DNA from: JAVMKJ01 sp031732855
Lineage (GTDB): Bacteria > Pseudomonadota > Gammaproteobacteria > Competibacterales > Competibacteraceae
Assembly: GCA_031732855.1 (NCBI GenBank)
Contig: JAVMKJ010000150.1
Coordinates: 13,781-77,780, forward strand
Length of the DNA: 64,000 nt
Direction of reading: 5' to 3'
Below the pieces are notes generated by a model. It saw only the letters and a program-made list of their open reading frames with translations, was not told where the DNA came from and ran no database searches. Position 1 is the first letter of the stretch. Every line of letters begins with the position of its first letter. The position numbers were made by a program, and so were the translations under genes. Positions 44,555-52,269 of this stretch are shown piece by piece.

Positions 44555-45178
44555 ATGAGCATCGAGACCTGGCTTGCCTTCGTGGTGGCCGCATCCATCA
44601 TACTGATCATTCCGGGCCCCACGATCATTCTGGTACTCGGACATTCCCTCGCTCACGGTCGCCGGGCGACGTTGCCGCTGGTCGCCGGTGTCGCATTGGG
44701 CGATTTCACCGCGCTGACGTTATCCCTGATCGGCTTGGGGGCCGTGATGGCCGCGTCGGCGGCGCTTTTCACCTTGTTCAAGTGGGCCGGAGCGCTGTAC
44801 CTGATCCATATGGGTATCTCCATGTGGCGCGGGAAGGCATCTTCCGCCGAAATCGTCGCCGACGGCGTGGAACAGCCGGCCCGTTCGCTTTTCGGCAACG
44901 CCTTCGTCGTGACCGCGCTCAACCCGAAGAGCATCATTTTTTTCGTGGCGTTTCTGCCGCAGTTCGTGCATTCAGGATCGGATGGGATTTCACAGCTTCT
45001 GATTCTTGGAGCGACTTTCCTGGTGCTGGCAACGGTCAACGCCACGCTGTACGCCGTGTTGGCCAGTCGCGTCCGGGAATTGGTGCGCACGCCTCGCGCC
45101 AAGCGTCTTTTTAACCGTGTCGGGGGGTCCGCCCTGGTCGGCGCCGGGTTGCTGACCGCGTCGGTCCAGCGCGTGTGA
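44555..45178 (+). CDS. LysE/RhtB family amino acid exporter
   Basis: 207 residues, six membrane helices. N-terminal IIPGPTIILVLGHSLAHGRR is the conserved PGP.......G motif, and ALNPKSIIFFVAFLPQFV is the second family block. Exports homoserine/threonine-type amino acids or related compounds; the specific substrate cannot be told. ATG 44555 has GGAGA upstream. Confidence 0.93.
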   Translation: MSIETWLAFVVAASIILIIPGPTIILVLGHSLAHGRRATLPLVAGVALGDFTALTLSLIGLGAVMAASAALFTLFKWAGALYLIHMGISMWRGKASSAEIVADGVEQPARSLFGNAFVVTALNPKSIIFFVAFLPQFVHSGSDGISQLLILGATFLVLATVNATLYAVLASRVRELVRTPRAKRLFNRVGGSALVGAGLLTASVQRV

Positions 45179-45223
45179 GGAAGGTGCTGCTTCCCATCGC
45201 GATCTGTTAATCCCTTACTCTTA

Positions 45224-45252
45224 TTGCCGTAATTTTGCGGTTAAGGTATAAT
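45224..45252 (+). promoter_or_regulatory. Sigma70-type promoter of the riboswitch transcript
   Basis: TTGCCG (45224-45229), 17-base spacer, TATAAT (45247-45252). Transcription would start near 45259, just before the c-di-GMP aptamer. Confidence 0.72.
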
Positions 45253-45263
45253 TATTTGTGTAG

Positions 45264-45343
45264 TGCGGATAAAGACCAAACCTGCCGTGAGACAGGGACG
45301 GAAAGTCGCGGGTCCTGATCATCAGGAAAGCCGGACTGCCGAG
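45264..45343 (+). ncRNA. Cyclic di-GMP-I (GEMM) riboswitch aptamer
   Basis: Sequence and layout match the class-I c-di-GMP aptamer: CAAACC (45277-45282), a hairpin CCTG...CAGG capped by a GTGA (GNRA) tetraloop at 45287-45290, the conserved GGGACGGAAAGTC (45295-45307, cf. GGGACGCAAAGCC), then a second hairpin GTCC...GGAC and the typical GCCGGaCTGCCGA end. It lies between a good promoter and the 91-residue gene at 45482, which it should control in response to c-di-GMP. The downstream leader has an alternative pairing (see findings). Confidence 0.85.
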
Positions 45344-45385
45344 GGCGACGCCGTCAAGGTCGCCGGAGGTGGTTCGGCTTTCCTG
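45344..45385 (+). promoter_or_regulatory. Riboswitch expression platform
   Basis: Contains a hairpin GGCGAC / GTCGCC (45344-45349 with 45359-45364) and the segment CGGCTTTCCTG (45375-45385). That segment is an exact complement of CAGGAAAGCCG (45323-45333) within the aptamer's second hairpin. The two pairings exclude each other, as expected of a switch. No U-run follows, so the switch may work by RNA accessibility or Rho, not intrinsic termination. Confidence 0.55.
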
Positions 45386-45481
45386 TTATGTGGGGGTTCA
45401 AAAAGCAGTAAGAGTCAACGCCTCGTGCATCCGGTCCATGACCGGATCGAGACGGGTCCTATTGGGAGCTGGAGGTGTGAC

Positions 45482-45757
45482 ATGTTGACTTACGAAGATT
45501 GCGTCGGCCTGACCGACCTGGACGAAGAGGAAATCGAAGCGATCTCCCAGCACGAGCATGTGCCGGAAATCGTGGCCGCCGAACTCGGATGCTGCCTGGC
45601 GCACAAACCGGGTGGCGAGATCCTGATCGATCAGATCATCCGCGATGACATCGTGGAGGCCGCCCAGCATGGTCATCCACAAGAGGCTTTGCACTGGAGA
45701 GAAGTGTTGAAGCACTTTGAAATGACCCATCACATGCTGGAACGCGAAGCGGCTTGA
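45482..45757 (+). CDS. Riboswitch-controlled 91-residue protein of unknown function
   Basis: Small acidic soluble protein beginning MLTYEDCVGLTDLDEEEIEAI, with several His and Cys residues (HEHVPEIVAAELGCCLAH, HFEMTHHML) and mostly helical. Strong ribosome site GGAGGTGTGAC before ATG 45482. The 300-base leader holds a c-di-GMP-I riboswitch, so its level should follow c-di-GMP. I do not recognise a characterised family; related short proteins of this look occur in proteobacteria as hypothetical proteins. A link to lifestyle switching (motility/biofilm) is inference from the riboswitch. Confidence 0.75.
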   Translation: MLTYEDCVGLTDLDEEEIEAISQHEHVPEIVAAELGCCLAHKPGGEILIDQIIRDDIVEAAQHGHPQEALHWREVLKHFEMTHHMLEREAA

Positions 45758-45820
45758 TTCACGCCAACGCCCGCGCCGCCAGCCCCTATGAGGGCCGTGC
45801 GCGGGCCGCTGTCACCGTCC

Positions 45821-46204
45821 TCAATAGCGGTTGTAGCCGTAACTCGCGCGCCATTCGTCGTGGCGTTCGTAGCGTTCCTGTCGCGCTTGCTCCATCGCCC
45901 GCCGCAACTCGTACTCGCGGCGTTCGATCCTCCGGTCCAGCCGGTCCAGCCGGTCCTGTTCGTACCGCATCGTGGCCCAATCGCCGACGCGGCGCGCTTC
46001 GTTGTAGACCCGTAGCGCCTGCTGGCGCTCTTCGCGGTCGCGTTGCAGCTTGACGCGCGTGCGCTGGATCTCGTGAAGGTCATGTCGATATTCCTGGTAG
46101 CCTGGGTCGTTGTCGCGGTTGTCCCAGTCGCCGTGCGAGTGGGCCGCGGGAACCGCCAGCCATGAGGAAAGCAGGATCAGGGTGCCGATGAGTGCCGTAC
46201 GCAT
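45821..46204 (-). CDS. Periplasmic coiled-coil protein with signal peptide
   Basis: 127 residues. Signal peptide with likely cleavage after AAHS (about residue 23), then an Arg/Glu/Tyr-rich stretch with long helical, probably coiled-coil regions (EYRHDLHEIQRTRVKLQRD, EQDRLDRLDRRIERREYEL). No known domain; such Arg-rich periplasmic helices occur in metal- or stress-related small proteins. Function unknown. Convergent with the riboswitch-controlled gene. Confidence 0.65.
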   Translation of the reverse strand: MRTALIGTLILLSSWLAVPAAHSHGDWDNRDNDPGYQEYRHDLHEIQRTRVKLQRDREERQQALRVYNEARRVGDWATMRYEQDRLDRLDRRIERREYELRRAMEQARQERYERHDEWRASYGYNRY

Positions 46205-46611
46205 GGTGCAAATCCTCCAATAACCGATTTCGAGTTGCGGGCAGCGCCGTTCGCGGGCGCTGGTTCTATTCCGGACAGGTTTCTACGCCCGGCCCGCTGA
46301 AGGATTCCTTAACGGATTTGGCGTGGATGCGGGATCTTTAGAGTTACCCTCGTTCGGGGTCCTCCAGCCGCATGTTGGCAAACGCGCTGAGGGCAAACGG
46401 AAGCTGGCGGCGGCGCGGGCGAGCGCCACATCCTCGCGAAAGCGTTGCAGGCCGTTGAGGCCGGTGGTGGCCACGACCGGCGGGGAGGGGGATTCGCGGC
46501 CGAGATCCTCCTTATCCAAGGAGCCATTGTGTTGAAAACCTCAGGACCTTCCACGATTGACGGGGGAGACCTATAGTACCGTCGAAACTGCTGGGGCAGG
46601 GGAGGTCAGTC
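46205..46611. other. Intergenic region without a convincing gene
   Basis: 407 bases between a leftward periplasmic protein gene and the rightward GNAT gene. A minus-strand frame at 46283-46519 with a TTG start and AAGGAGG nearby is possible, but its translation looks like GC-rich low-complexity sequence and I do not support it. Confidence 0.4.
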
Positions 46612-47073
46612 ATGCTGGTGCCCGAAGACACGTTGGCGTTGGCCCGCCTCGCGGACGCGCCGGCAATCGCCGAACTCTCGCGCACGCTGATCGAGACCGG
46701 GTTGCCCTGGTCCTGGTTCCCGCGGCGCGTCGCGGCGAGCATTCGCGATCCCGAGACCAACGTGCTGGTCGCGCGCGCCGGAGAACGGATCGCCGGCTTT
46801 GGGATCATGCGGTACGGCGCGGAGGCGGCGCATTTGGATTTGTTCGCCGTGGACCGCGCCTGGCAGGGGCTGGGGCTGGGACGCCGCCTGTTGGAGTGGC
46901 TCGAACGACCGGCGCGGGTGGCGGGTCTTGCCCGAATCATCCTGGAAGTACGGGCGGAGAATGCTGGGGCGCGCGCCTTTTACGAACGGCTGGGGTATCG
47001 GCCGCTGGCGCGGCTGCCCGGCTACTACCAGGGCCGCGAAGCCGCCCTGCGCCTGGGACGCGCGCTGGGGTAA
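46612..47073 (+). CDS. GNAT family N-acetyltransferase
   Basis: 153 residues covering a full GNAT fold. The acetyl-CoA loop is AWQGLGLGRRLLEWL (Q/RxxGxG/A) and the C-terminal NAGARAFYERLGY block is present. RimI-like size. Substrate unknown. GGGGAGG ribosome site. Ends against the tail of a truncated TIR gene on the other strand. Confidence 0.88.
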   Translation: MLVPEDTLALARLADAPAIAELSRTLIETGLPWSWFPRRVAASIRDPETNVLVARAGERIAGFGIMRYGAEAAHLDLFAVDRAWQGLGLGRRLLEWLERPARVAGLARIILEVRAENAGARAFYERLGYRPLARLPGYYQGREAALRLGRALG

Positions 47074-47519
47074 AAGCGCCGACGTCGGCGACGCTTATGG
47101 GTTGAACTTCGTCGGGGACGAGGCCGCGTTCGCGGCATTGGCCGCCCGGGGTCGATTACAAAGGACGGTCGAGCGCCTGCGCGAGGCACTGGAGACGGTT
47201 GGCAATTTCTTCGTTTCTCCAATTGCGTGGGAGCGTGGGGCAGCAGCACGGGGATCACCGGCAAACGACGCTTCACGAACTGCGACAGACAGGCGCGCAT
47301 TTCCGGGATTTCCCAAGGGCCGAGGCCGACCAGTACGGCGGCGGTGCGCGTCGTCTGGATGATCTCTTCCAAGGACTCTTGCCAAGATAGTCCCGGCACG
47401 AGTTGTTCTTGATCCAGCCAGACCTGAAGACCGCGCGCCTGTAAGGCTTGGGTCAGTTGCCGCACGGTCGGTTTGTCTTTGCTGTTGTGGCTGAGGAAAA
47501 CGTCGAATGACCCGCTCAT
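47025..47519 (-). pseudogene. Truncated TIR-domain protein
   Basis: The first about 95 residues are a TIR domain: FDVFLSHNSKDKPTVRQL, GLQVWLDQEQLVPGLSWQESLEEII and LPVIPVLLPHAP. After this the frame continues as a non-TIR Arg/Pro-rich tail that lies antisense to the GNAT gene end, so the true C-terminus is lost. The loop where relatives have a few more residues before LGPWE is also shortened (AVLVGLGPWE). ATG 47519 has CAGGAG upstream. Bacterial TIR domains often act as NAD-degrading effectors in phage defence; this copy is probably dead or acts as an isolated domain. Confidence 0.65.
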
Positions 47520-47965
47520 GTTGGCTCCTGGTATCCCTGTTGAGCGACGGGCGGCTCCTCCCGTGATGGATTTTCCGGCGACGCGGCGCGCGAGGGTGCG
47601 TTCGTCGGGCCGCGCGCCGGGAGGTATGGCCCGCAATCCGGCAACGCCCGTCGTGCGCCTTGATTCTATTTCAATACGGACTACGCTGTTTATTGACACC
47701 ATGTGCCGTAAGGAAATCGCGCTCAAGCGCAACGGGAGTGCGCCGCGAGCGTGGGGGGATGGAGCAGCGGGGTAGCGGGATCGCAGGCCCCGGGCGAGGG
47801 CCAAGAAATTGTCCCGTTGCGGGAACGGCCGCAAGATAAACGGAAACTGCCTATCACCCCGGATCGAACGGATAGGCAGTGATTGAGACGTGGATATCGA
47901 CTCATTACATTGTTTTACAATCAATGCGTTGTAAGCATGTATTGATATCCGCATCTACGTCGGAG
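47520..47965. other. Gene-poor region upstream of the TIR remnant
   Basis: No supported gene. A perfect 9-bp hairpin CTGCCTATC / GATAGGCAG lies at 47848-47879. Composition shifts from GC-rich to AT-rich rightwards, marking the left edge of the accessory segment. Confidence 0.4.
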
Positions 47966-48270
47966 ATGCCGCCAACCCATAGCCCTCGCCGAGGGGGCTG
48001 TATGATAAGCGGAAACCGTATAATCACTGGTTATGGGCTTTAATAAGCAGAGTGTTCGGGCTTACATTGGTAGGCCGACTCATGGAGCTAGAGTCGGCTT
48101 GCGACCCAAACCTGCCTGTCGAAGCTTCCGAGATTCCATGGCAGGTTTCAGAGTTAAGCGGCTAAATCACTTAGTGCACCGCCCTATGAATGGAACTCGA
48201 CGATTGCATGGCGTCATCAATAGTGGGGTGGAGAATCGCCAGGGCCTGATCACCAGGGAGTGATTAATTT
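47966..48270 (+). ncRNA. Candidate structured RNA of unknown family
   Basis: About 300 noncoding bases with successive stems: AGCCC/GGGCT near 47980, TAAGC/GCTTA (48044-48064), GCCGACTC/GAGTCGGC (48074-48098) and AAACCTGCC/GGCAGGTTT (48108-48148). A TATAAT lies at about 48019-48024 without a good -35. The frame at 48033-48263 has no ribosome site and runs through all stems, so RNA is more likely than protein. It lies upstream of the 827-residue NTPase gene and could be its leader or an independent RNA. Confidence 0.35.
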
Positions 48271-48447
48271 TTGATCTCTCTCGTGCGATCGTGATACGAG
48301 AATAGAACCCTCAATTGGCGCCTGATTCGGCTATCGCTTGGATAGCAAGTATTTTTTCGGAACCCGCTGGCTGGACAGCCTCATCCAATCCCGCTAGTTT
48401 CAAAAAATGACGCTGAACCAGAGTGAAAGCTCAGAAAGAGAGTTTGT

Positions 48448-50931
48448 ATGCAGGCACCATTTGAGATGACCGAAGGCCGCAGGAAGCTTGAGGCGATAGT
48501 TAGTGCTTTACCGGTTGATAGCCCCCACTGGAATGAAGCACAGAATCGATATCAGTTCGTCGACCGACTACTTGAAGAATGTCTCGGTTGGGAAAAGCCG
48601 AATATCGAAGTCGAGCGGTCTGACGAGCTGGGTGGCAAGGCAGACTATATATTAGGCAAGCCAATTAAAGCGGTTTTGGAAGCTAAAAGAGAGTCAAAAC
48701 TTTTTGATATTCCACCTGCAGCTGCTGGCACGAAACTGCGAAAAATGCAGCCGCTCTTAGAGACATCAAAAGAATTTTCAGCAGCCGTCAAGCAGGTAAT
48801 ACCTTACTGTGCAATACACGGCGCGCAGATTGCTATTGTCTGCAATGGCCCGCAGCTTGCAATTTTTCAAGCAATGACGCCAGGTGAATCGCCGCTGGAA
48901 GGTGAGTGCTATTTCTTCAACGGATTTTCGGCTTATATTTCTGACTTTTCGCTTCTCTGGAAGCTGCTGTCTCCTGAGGGCGTGGCTGAAAATCGAGCGT
49001 ATCGCGATTTGGCGCTACATCGGCACCCAAGAATACCGGAGAAAGCTTCTACCGTTATTCCTGAGCCTACCAAATATCGATACCGAAGTGATTTTCAAGA
49101 AAATCTTAGGTCGCTATCTTCCCTGTTGCTAGAGGAAATTGAAGACAATCCAGAATTGAAGAGTGATTTTTACAAAGAATGTTATGTTCCGATTGAGGCA
49201 AACAATCGCCACCTACTATTAAGCAGAAACATTATTGAGGCGCGATACAGAAGAGCTGGAGCAGATGGCATCTCACCTTCGGCTTTTGATTCTGTAGCGG
49301 GAGTTGACGAAAATGGTGAGTTGCGGATTGCGGAATCAATTAGTGGCGCAAACACTGGATCCCGCCCGATTGTAGTAATTGGCGACGTTGGAGTTGGAAA
49401 AACGTCTTTCTTTGAAAATCTATATGAAAGTCTAAATAGTTCAGACAAAGATCAAACGTACTTTATTCACCTAAATCTAGGCATAAAGGCAAATCTAACC
49501 GAAAAAGGTATTAAAGATTTCGTTTTGTCAGAAATAACATCCGTTTTAAAAGAAAAATATTCGCTAGACATAAATCGAGCCGACTTTGCTAATTCCATTT
49601 ACTACCAAGATTTAAGGGATTTTGATAGCGGCGTCGAGGGGCAACTAAAAAATATTGATGAACTTTCATATCAAAAGGCGCGAATAGCGTTTTTAACAAA
49701 AAAAGTGGAAAGGCGAGATTTGCATTTGCAGGCATCACTTGCGCATATTACTCGCGGCAGAAAGAAGCAAGTTATTTTGGTTCTCGATAATGCAGATCAA
49801 CGAGATTTTTCTGTTCAGCAGGAAACATTTCTCATAGCACAGGAACTTGCTGCAACACGCAATCTATTGGTCTTCGTCGCGCTACGTCCCAGCACATTTT
49901 ATCTCTCCAAAACCACGGGCGCCCTTTCCGCATATCAAAACAAGTTGTTAACGATATCGCCACCTCCAGCAGATGAAGTGGTACAGAAGAGATTAATTTT
50001 TGCAGCTAGAGTCGCTGAAGGAAAAGTAGCGCCTGCCGCAATCTCGGGAATTAGATTAAACCTTGGAAACGTTGTGCTTTTTTTGAAGGCAACGCTCCGA
50101 TCAATACGCACTAATGAATCTATTAGGCAATTTCTAAGTAACATTAGTGGTGGAAATACGCGGGCGGTGATTGAGCTAATTACCGGATTTTTCGGTAGCC
50201 CAAATGTCGACTCTTCGAAAATTGTCAATATTGAAGAAAAATTTGGTAATTACAAAATTCCATTGCATGAGTTTTCGAAGCACGCCCTTCTTGGGGAGTA
50301 TGCATATTTTAACGCACAATCTTCAGTAGTGGCCTATAACATATTTGATATTAGCCGCCCCGACCCCCGAGAGCATTTTCTATCAAGCCTTATAGTGGCG
50401 TATTTGTGTTCAAATAAGGGAATTTTGGACAATGATGGGTTTGTACAAGGTCGTGAAATTGTGGAGGAAATGTCTAGACAGGGATTTATCGAGGATCAGA
50501 TAAATTTTTCATTGCGCCGGCTTGCGACGAAAAAACTAATTGAAACTCCACATGCTCACTATAGGGAAATACCTGTACCCGATGAGGAGCGACCAGATAG
50601 CTTTCACTTTCGAGCTACCTCTATAGGCATTTATCACATTAGATTCTGGGCTGGGTCATTCGCATTCATTGACGCTGTATCAACAGAAACACCAATTTTT
50701 AACGAAGATACGCGTGGAATTATTTTTAAACTAGCTGCCTCATTCTTGATATCTGATCGACTAGAGCGATCAGAGTCCTTCGTAAGGTATTTGGAGGATC
50801 AATGGAATAAATCGAACTTTACAATTAGTTATTTTGATTTTTTGAATTTAGTTCAATCGCAAAGCTCTAGTTTTGATTCTGTCCGCCGAGTTGTGGAAAA
50901 GGAAAACTCTGGATCGGGGAAAGGTGTGTGA
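48448..50931 (+). CDS. Restriction-endonuclease-fold / P-loop NTPase protein (candidate defence protein)
   Basis: 827 residues, AT-rich compared with every neighbour. The N-terminal about 150 residues resemble the HsdR-type PD-(D/E)XK nuclease module: VDRLLEECLGW, then Asp66 (ADYIL) and Glu78-x-Lys80 (VLEAKRE), and a later IAIVCNGPQLAIF strand. A P-loop NTPase follows with Walker A GDVGVGKTS (about 312-320) and Walker B ILVLDNAD (about 443-450). The C-terminal 300 residues are helical, perhaps winged-helix (FIEDQINFSLRRLATKKLIETP). ATG 48448 has AAGAGAG upstream. I know no characterised system with exactly this architecture; antiviral STAND/KAP-like NTPases with nuclease ends are the closest concept. 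Confidence 0.75.
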   Translation: MQAPFEMTEGRRKLEAIVSALPVDSPHWNEAQNRYQFVDRLLEECLGWEKPNIEVERSDELGGKADYILGKPIKAVLEAKRESKLFDIPPAAAGTKLRKMQPLLETSKEFSAAVKQVIPYCAIHGAQIAIVCNGPQLAIFQAMTPGESPLEGECYFFNGFSAYISDFSLLWKLLSPEGVAENRAYRDLALHRHPRIPEKASTVIPEPTKYRYRSDFQENLRSLSSLLLEEIEDNPELKSDFYKECYVPIEANNRHLLLSRNIIEARYRRAGADGISPSAFDSVAGVDENGELRIAESISGANTGSRPIVVIGDVGVGKTSFFENLYESLNSSDKDQTYFIHLNLGIKANLTEKGIKDFVLSEITSVLKEKYSLDINRADFANSIYYQDLRDFDSGVEGQLKNIDELSYQKARIAFLTKKVERRDLHLQASLAHITRGRKKQVILVLDNADQRDFSVQQETFLIAQELAATRNLLVFVALRPSTFYLSKTTGALSAYQNKLLTISPPPADEVVQKRLIFAARVAEGKVAPAAISGIRLNLGNVVLFLKATLRSIRTNESIRQFLSNISGGNTRAVIELITGFFGSPNVDSSKIVNIEEKFGNYKIPLHEFSKHALLGEYAYFNAQSSVVAYNIFDISRPDPREHFLSSLIVAYLCSNKGILDNDGFVQGREIVEEMSRQGFIEDQINFSLRRLATKKLIETPHAHYREIPVPDEERPDSFHFRATSIGIYHIRFWAGSFAFIDAVSTETPIFNEDTRGIIFKLAASFLISDRLERSESFVRYLEDQWNKSNFTISYFDFLNLVQSQSSSFDSVRRVVEKENSGSGKGV

Positions 50932-51172
50932 CTGAATAGCTAATTGAATGACGTTGCATCTGAACAATGCTTAGCGTAAACGGCCGCAGGGGCCGACTAA
51001 AACTCGCGAACCATCTGTCAAGTTGCGGAGTGTACCGGACGTTTGAATGGCTGCTCCCGACGAAGGCAGACCGGCAGGCTATGGCCGTCTGCTGCCCTTT
51101 GAAGGTAGCCGGTTTGTAGAAGCAAAAGCTCAAGGCCGTTAAAGTAAAGTCAGAAGGGGTTCTGCTACGGGT
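50932..51172. other. Noncoding spacer before the first attC-like site
   Basis: About 240 bases with two hairpins, CGGCC GCAGG GGCCG near 50980 and GCAGAC..GTCTGC at about 51064-51092. No supported reading frame. Probably the 3' untranslated end of a gene cassette or cassette debris. Confidence 0.4.
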
Positions 51173-51293
51173 ACCATAACAAGGTGTTGCAGTTGGACCC
51201 TCTACACTGCGCAGGTTTTTGTGCCATTCGCTGCGCTCATTTTATGGCACAAAAACCTGCTCCGTTCCGGGGCCACTGAACACGGCGTTATCG
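51173..51293 (+). repeat. Integron attC-like recombination site 1
   Basis: Outer arms ATAAC (51176-51180) and GTTAT (51287-51291). Next inner arms are GTGTTgCAGTtGGaCC on the left against GGCCACTGAACAC on the right. They pair over 13 bp with three unpaired single bases on one strand only, the extrahelical-base pattern that attC sites use for strand choice. The centre is a 17-bp hairpin (51211-51260). Total about 118 bases, similar in size to Vibrio VCR sites. The core triplets AAC and GTT are kept although the flanking core bases deviate from RYYYAAC/GTTRRRY. Confidence 0.65.
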
Positions 51294-52245
51294 CGCCGAG
51301 CAAAGCTCGGCATTTCTTGCGGGGTGCAAGTCCCCGTCGGGCAAGGGCTAGCCACCCACCCGTATCGAGTCTTGGGTCCGGGGCGGAGCCGCCTTTTGGC
51401 GGCGAACAAGGCGGGCGAAGCGTAGACAGAGAATCCCATAGGCCGTAGGGGTGACGCGCACCCTGAAGTGCGGGTACAGCTTCGAGATGAGTTGGTTGCG
51501 GACGCCGAGGGTTTTAACGTACACCGAAGGCAATACGAGAGATACCCATCATGGCGAGGGTATCGAAGGTCCGCCGGAGTCCTCAGGCCGTGGCATGTGG
51601 GAAGAGAAATGTCGGAGAACTCGGGAAACCCCAGAGGTTCCCGCCGTGGGGACAGCACGGGACGGATAGACAGCTATTGAGGCACGCAAGGGGAAACCGG
51701 GACACGGAGTTAGGCTGGAATCCAAGGCCCGTGGGGACGGCAAGAACAGGGTATACCGGTATTGAGGCAATGACGGGGAAACCCGGAAACGGAACTAAGG
51801 GCCTGTCCAAAAACAAGTGAAACAAGTCATGATCGTCAGCCATAGTCAGCAAAAATCACTTCTTTTGCTACTGACGCAAAAGTTGTTGCAGTTATTTTTG
51901 GACAGGCCCTAACCTGGAACCTACCATCTTGCTGGAGAACCACGCAACGGGTGGGCGGGAAACCGCTATAAACCCTTGGAGTGTCTTATCGGGCATAGTA
52001 CTCGAAGCACGGGAAAGCCGTGTACATCGGGAAGGTCCCGACGGAAGTACGCAGCCTGCAAAGGAAACTCGTGCCGGACATGCAGGGCTGGAACACAACA
52101 CGAGCCAACCTCACTGCGGGCAACAGCAATCGGGCGGGATCCGTCCGACGCGCACGCGAGTACAACCGAAGAACCGGATGCGGGAAAACTGCACGTCCGG
52201 GACCGTGCCGGGGGCGCCGGGTAACTGGCGTCCCTACGGCGAGAG
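51292..52245 (+). mobile_element. ORF-less group II intron, interrupted by a miniature element
   Basis: The 5' part has a hairpin GCCGAGC/GCTCGGC and the domain I block GGGGTGCAAGTCCCC (about 51319-51333), common in bacterial group II introns. Near the 3' end lies a domain V match GAACCGGATGCGGG...GCACGTCCGGGAC (52171-52203), then a domain VI hairpin GGGGGCGCC/GGCGTCCC with TAC branch region (52209-52236). No reverse transcriptase frame exists between them, and the 111-bp element sits inside. The AGC triad of domain V appears as AAC, so splicing is doubtful. Ends are approximate. It starts where attC-like site 1 ends. Confidence 0.6.
51799..51909 (+). mobile_element. 111-bp miniature inverted-repeat element (family B), copy 2
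   Basis: Base-for-base identical to 43327-43437, same orientation, again flanked by TAA on both sides (51796-51798, 51910-51912). It is inserted within the group II intron, between the domain I-type region and domain V. Confidence 0.92.
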
Positions 52246-52269
52246 GACGCAAAGAAGGAGACGGCATAA

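Noticed and set aside
46283..46519. Minus-strand frame of 78 codons with TTG start
   Set aside because: The translation is Pro/Arg/Ser-rich and resembles GC-rich noise; no family recognised, so left as intergenic.
48033..48263. Plus-strand frame of 76 codons upstream of the NTPase
   Set aside because: No ribosome site; it runs across several perfect RNA stems; noncoding RNA is the simpler reading.
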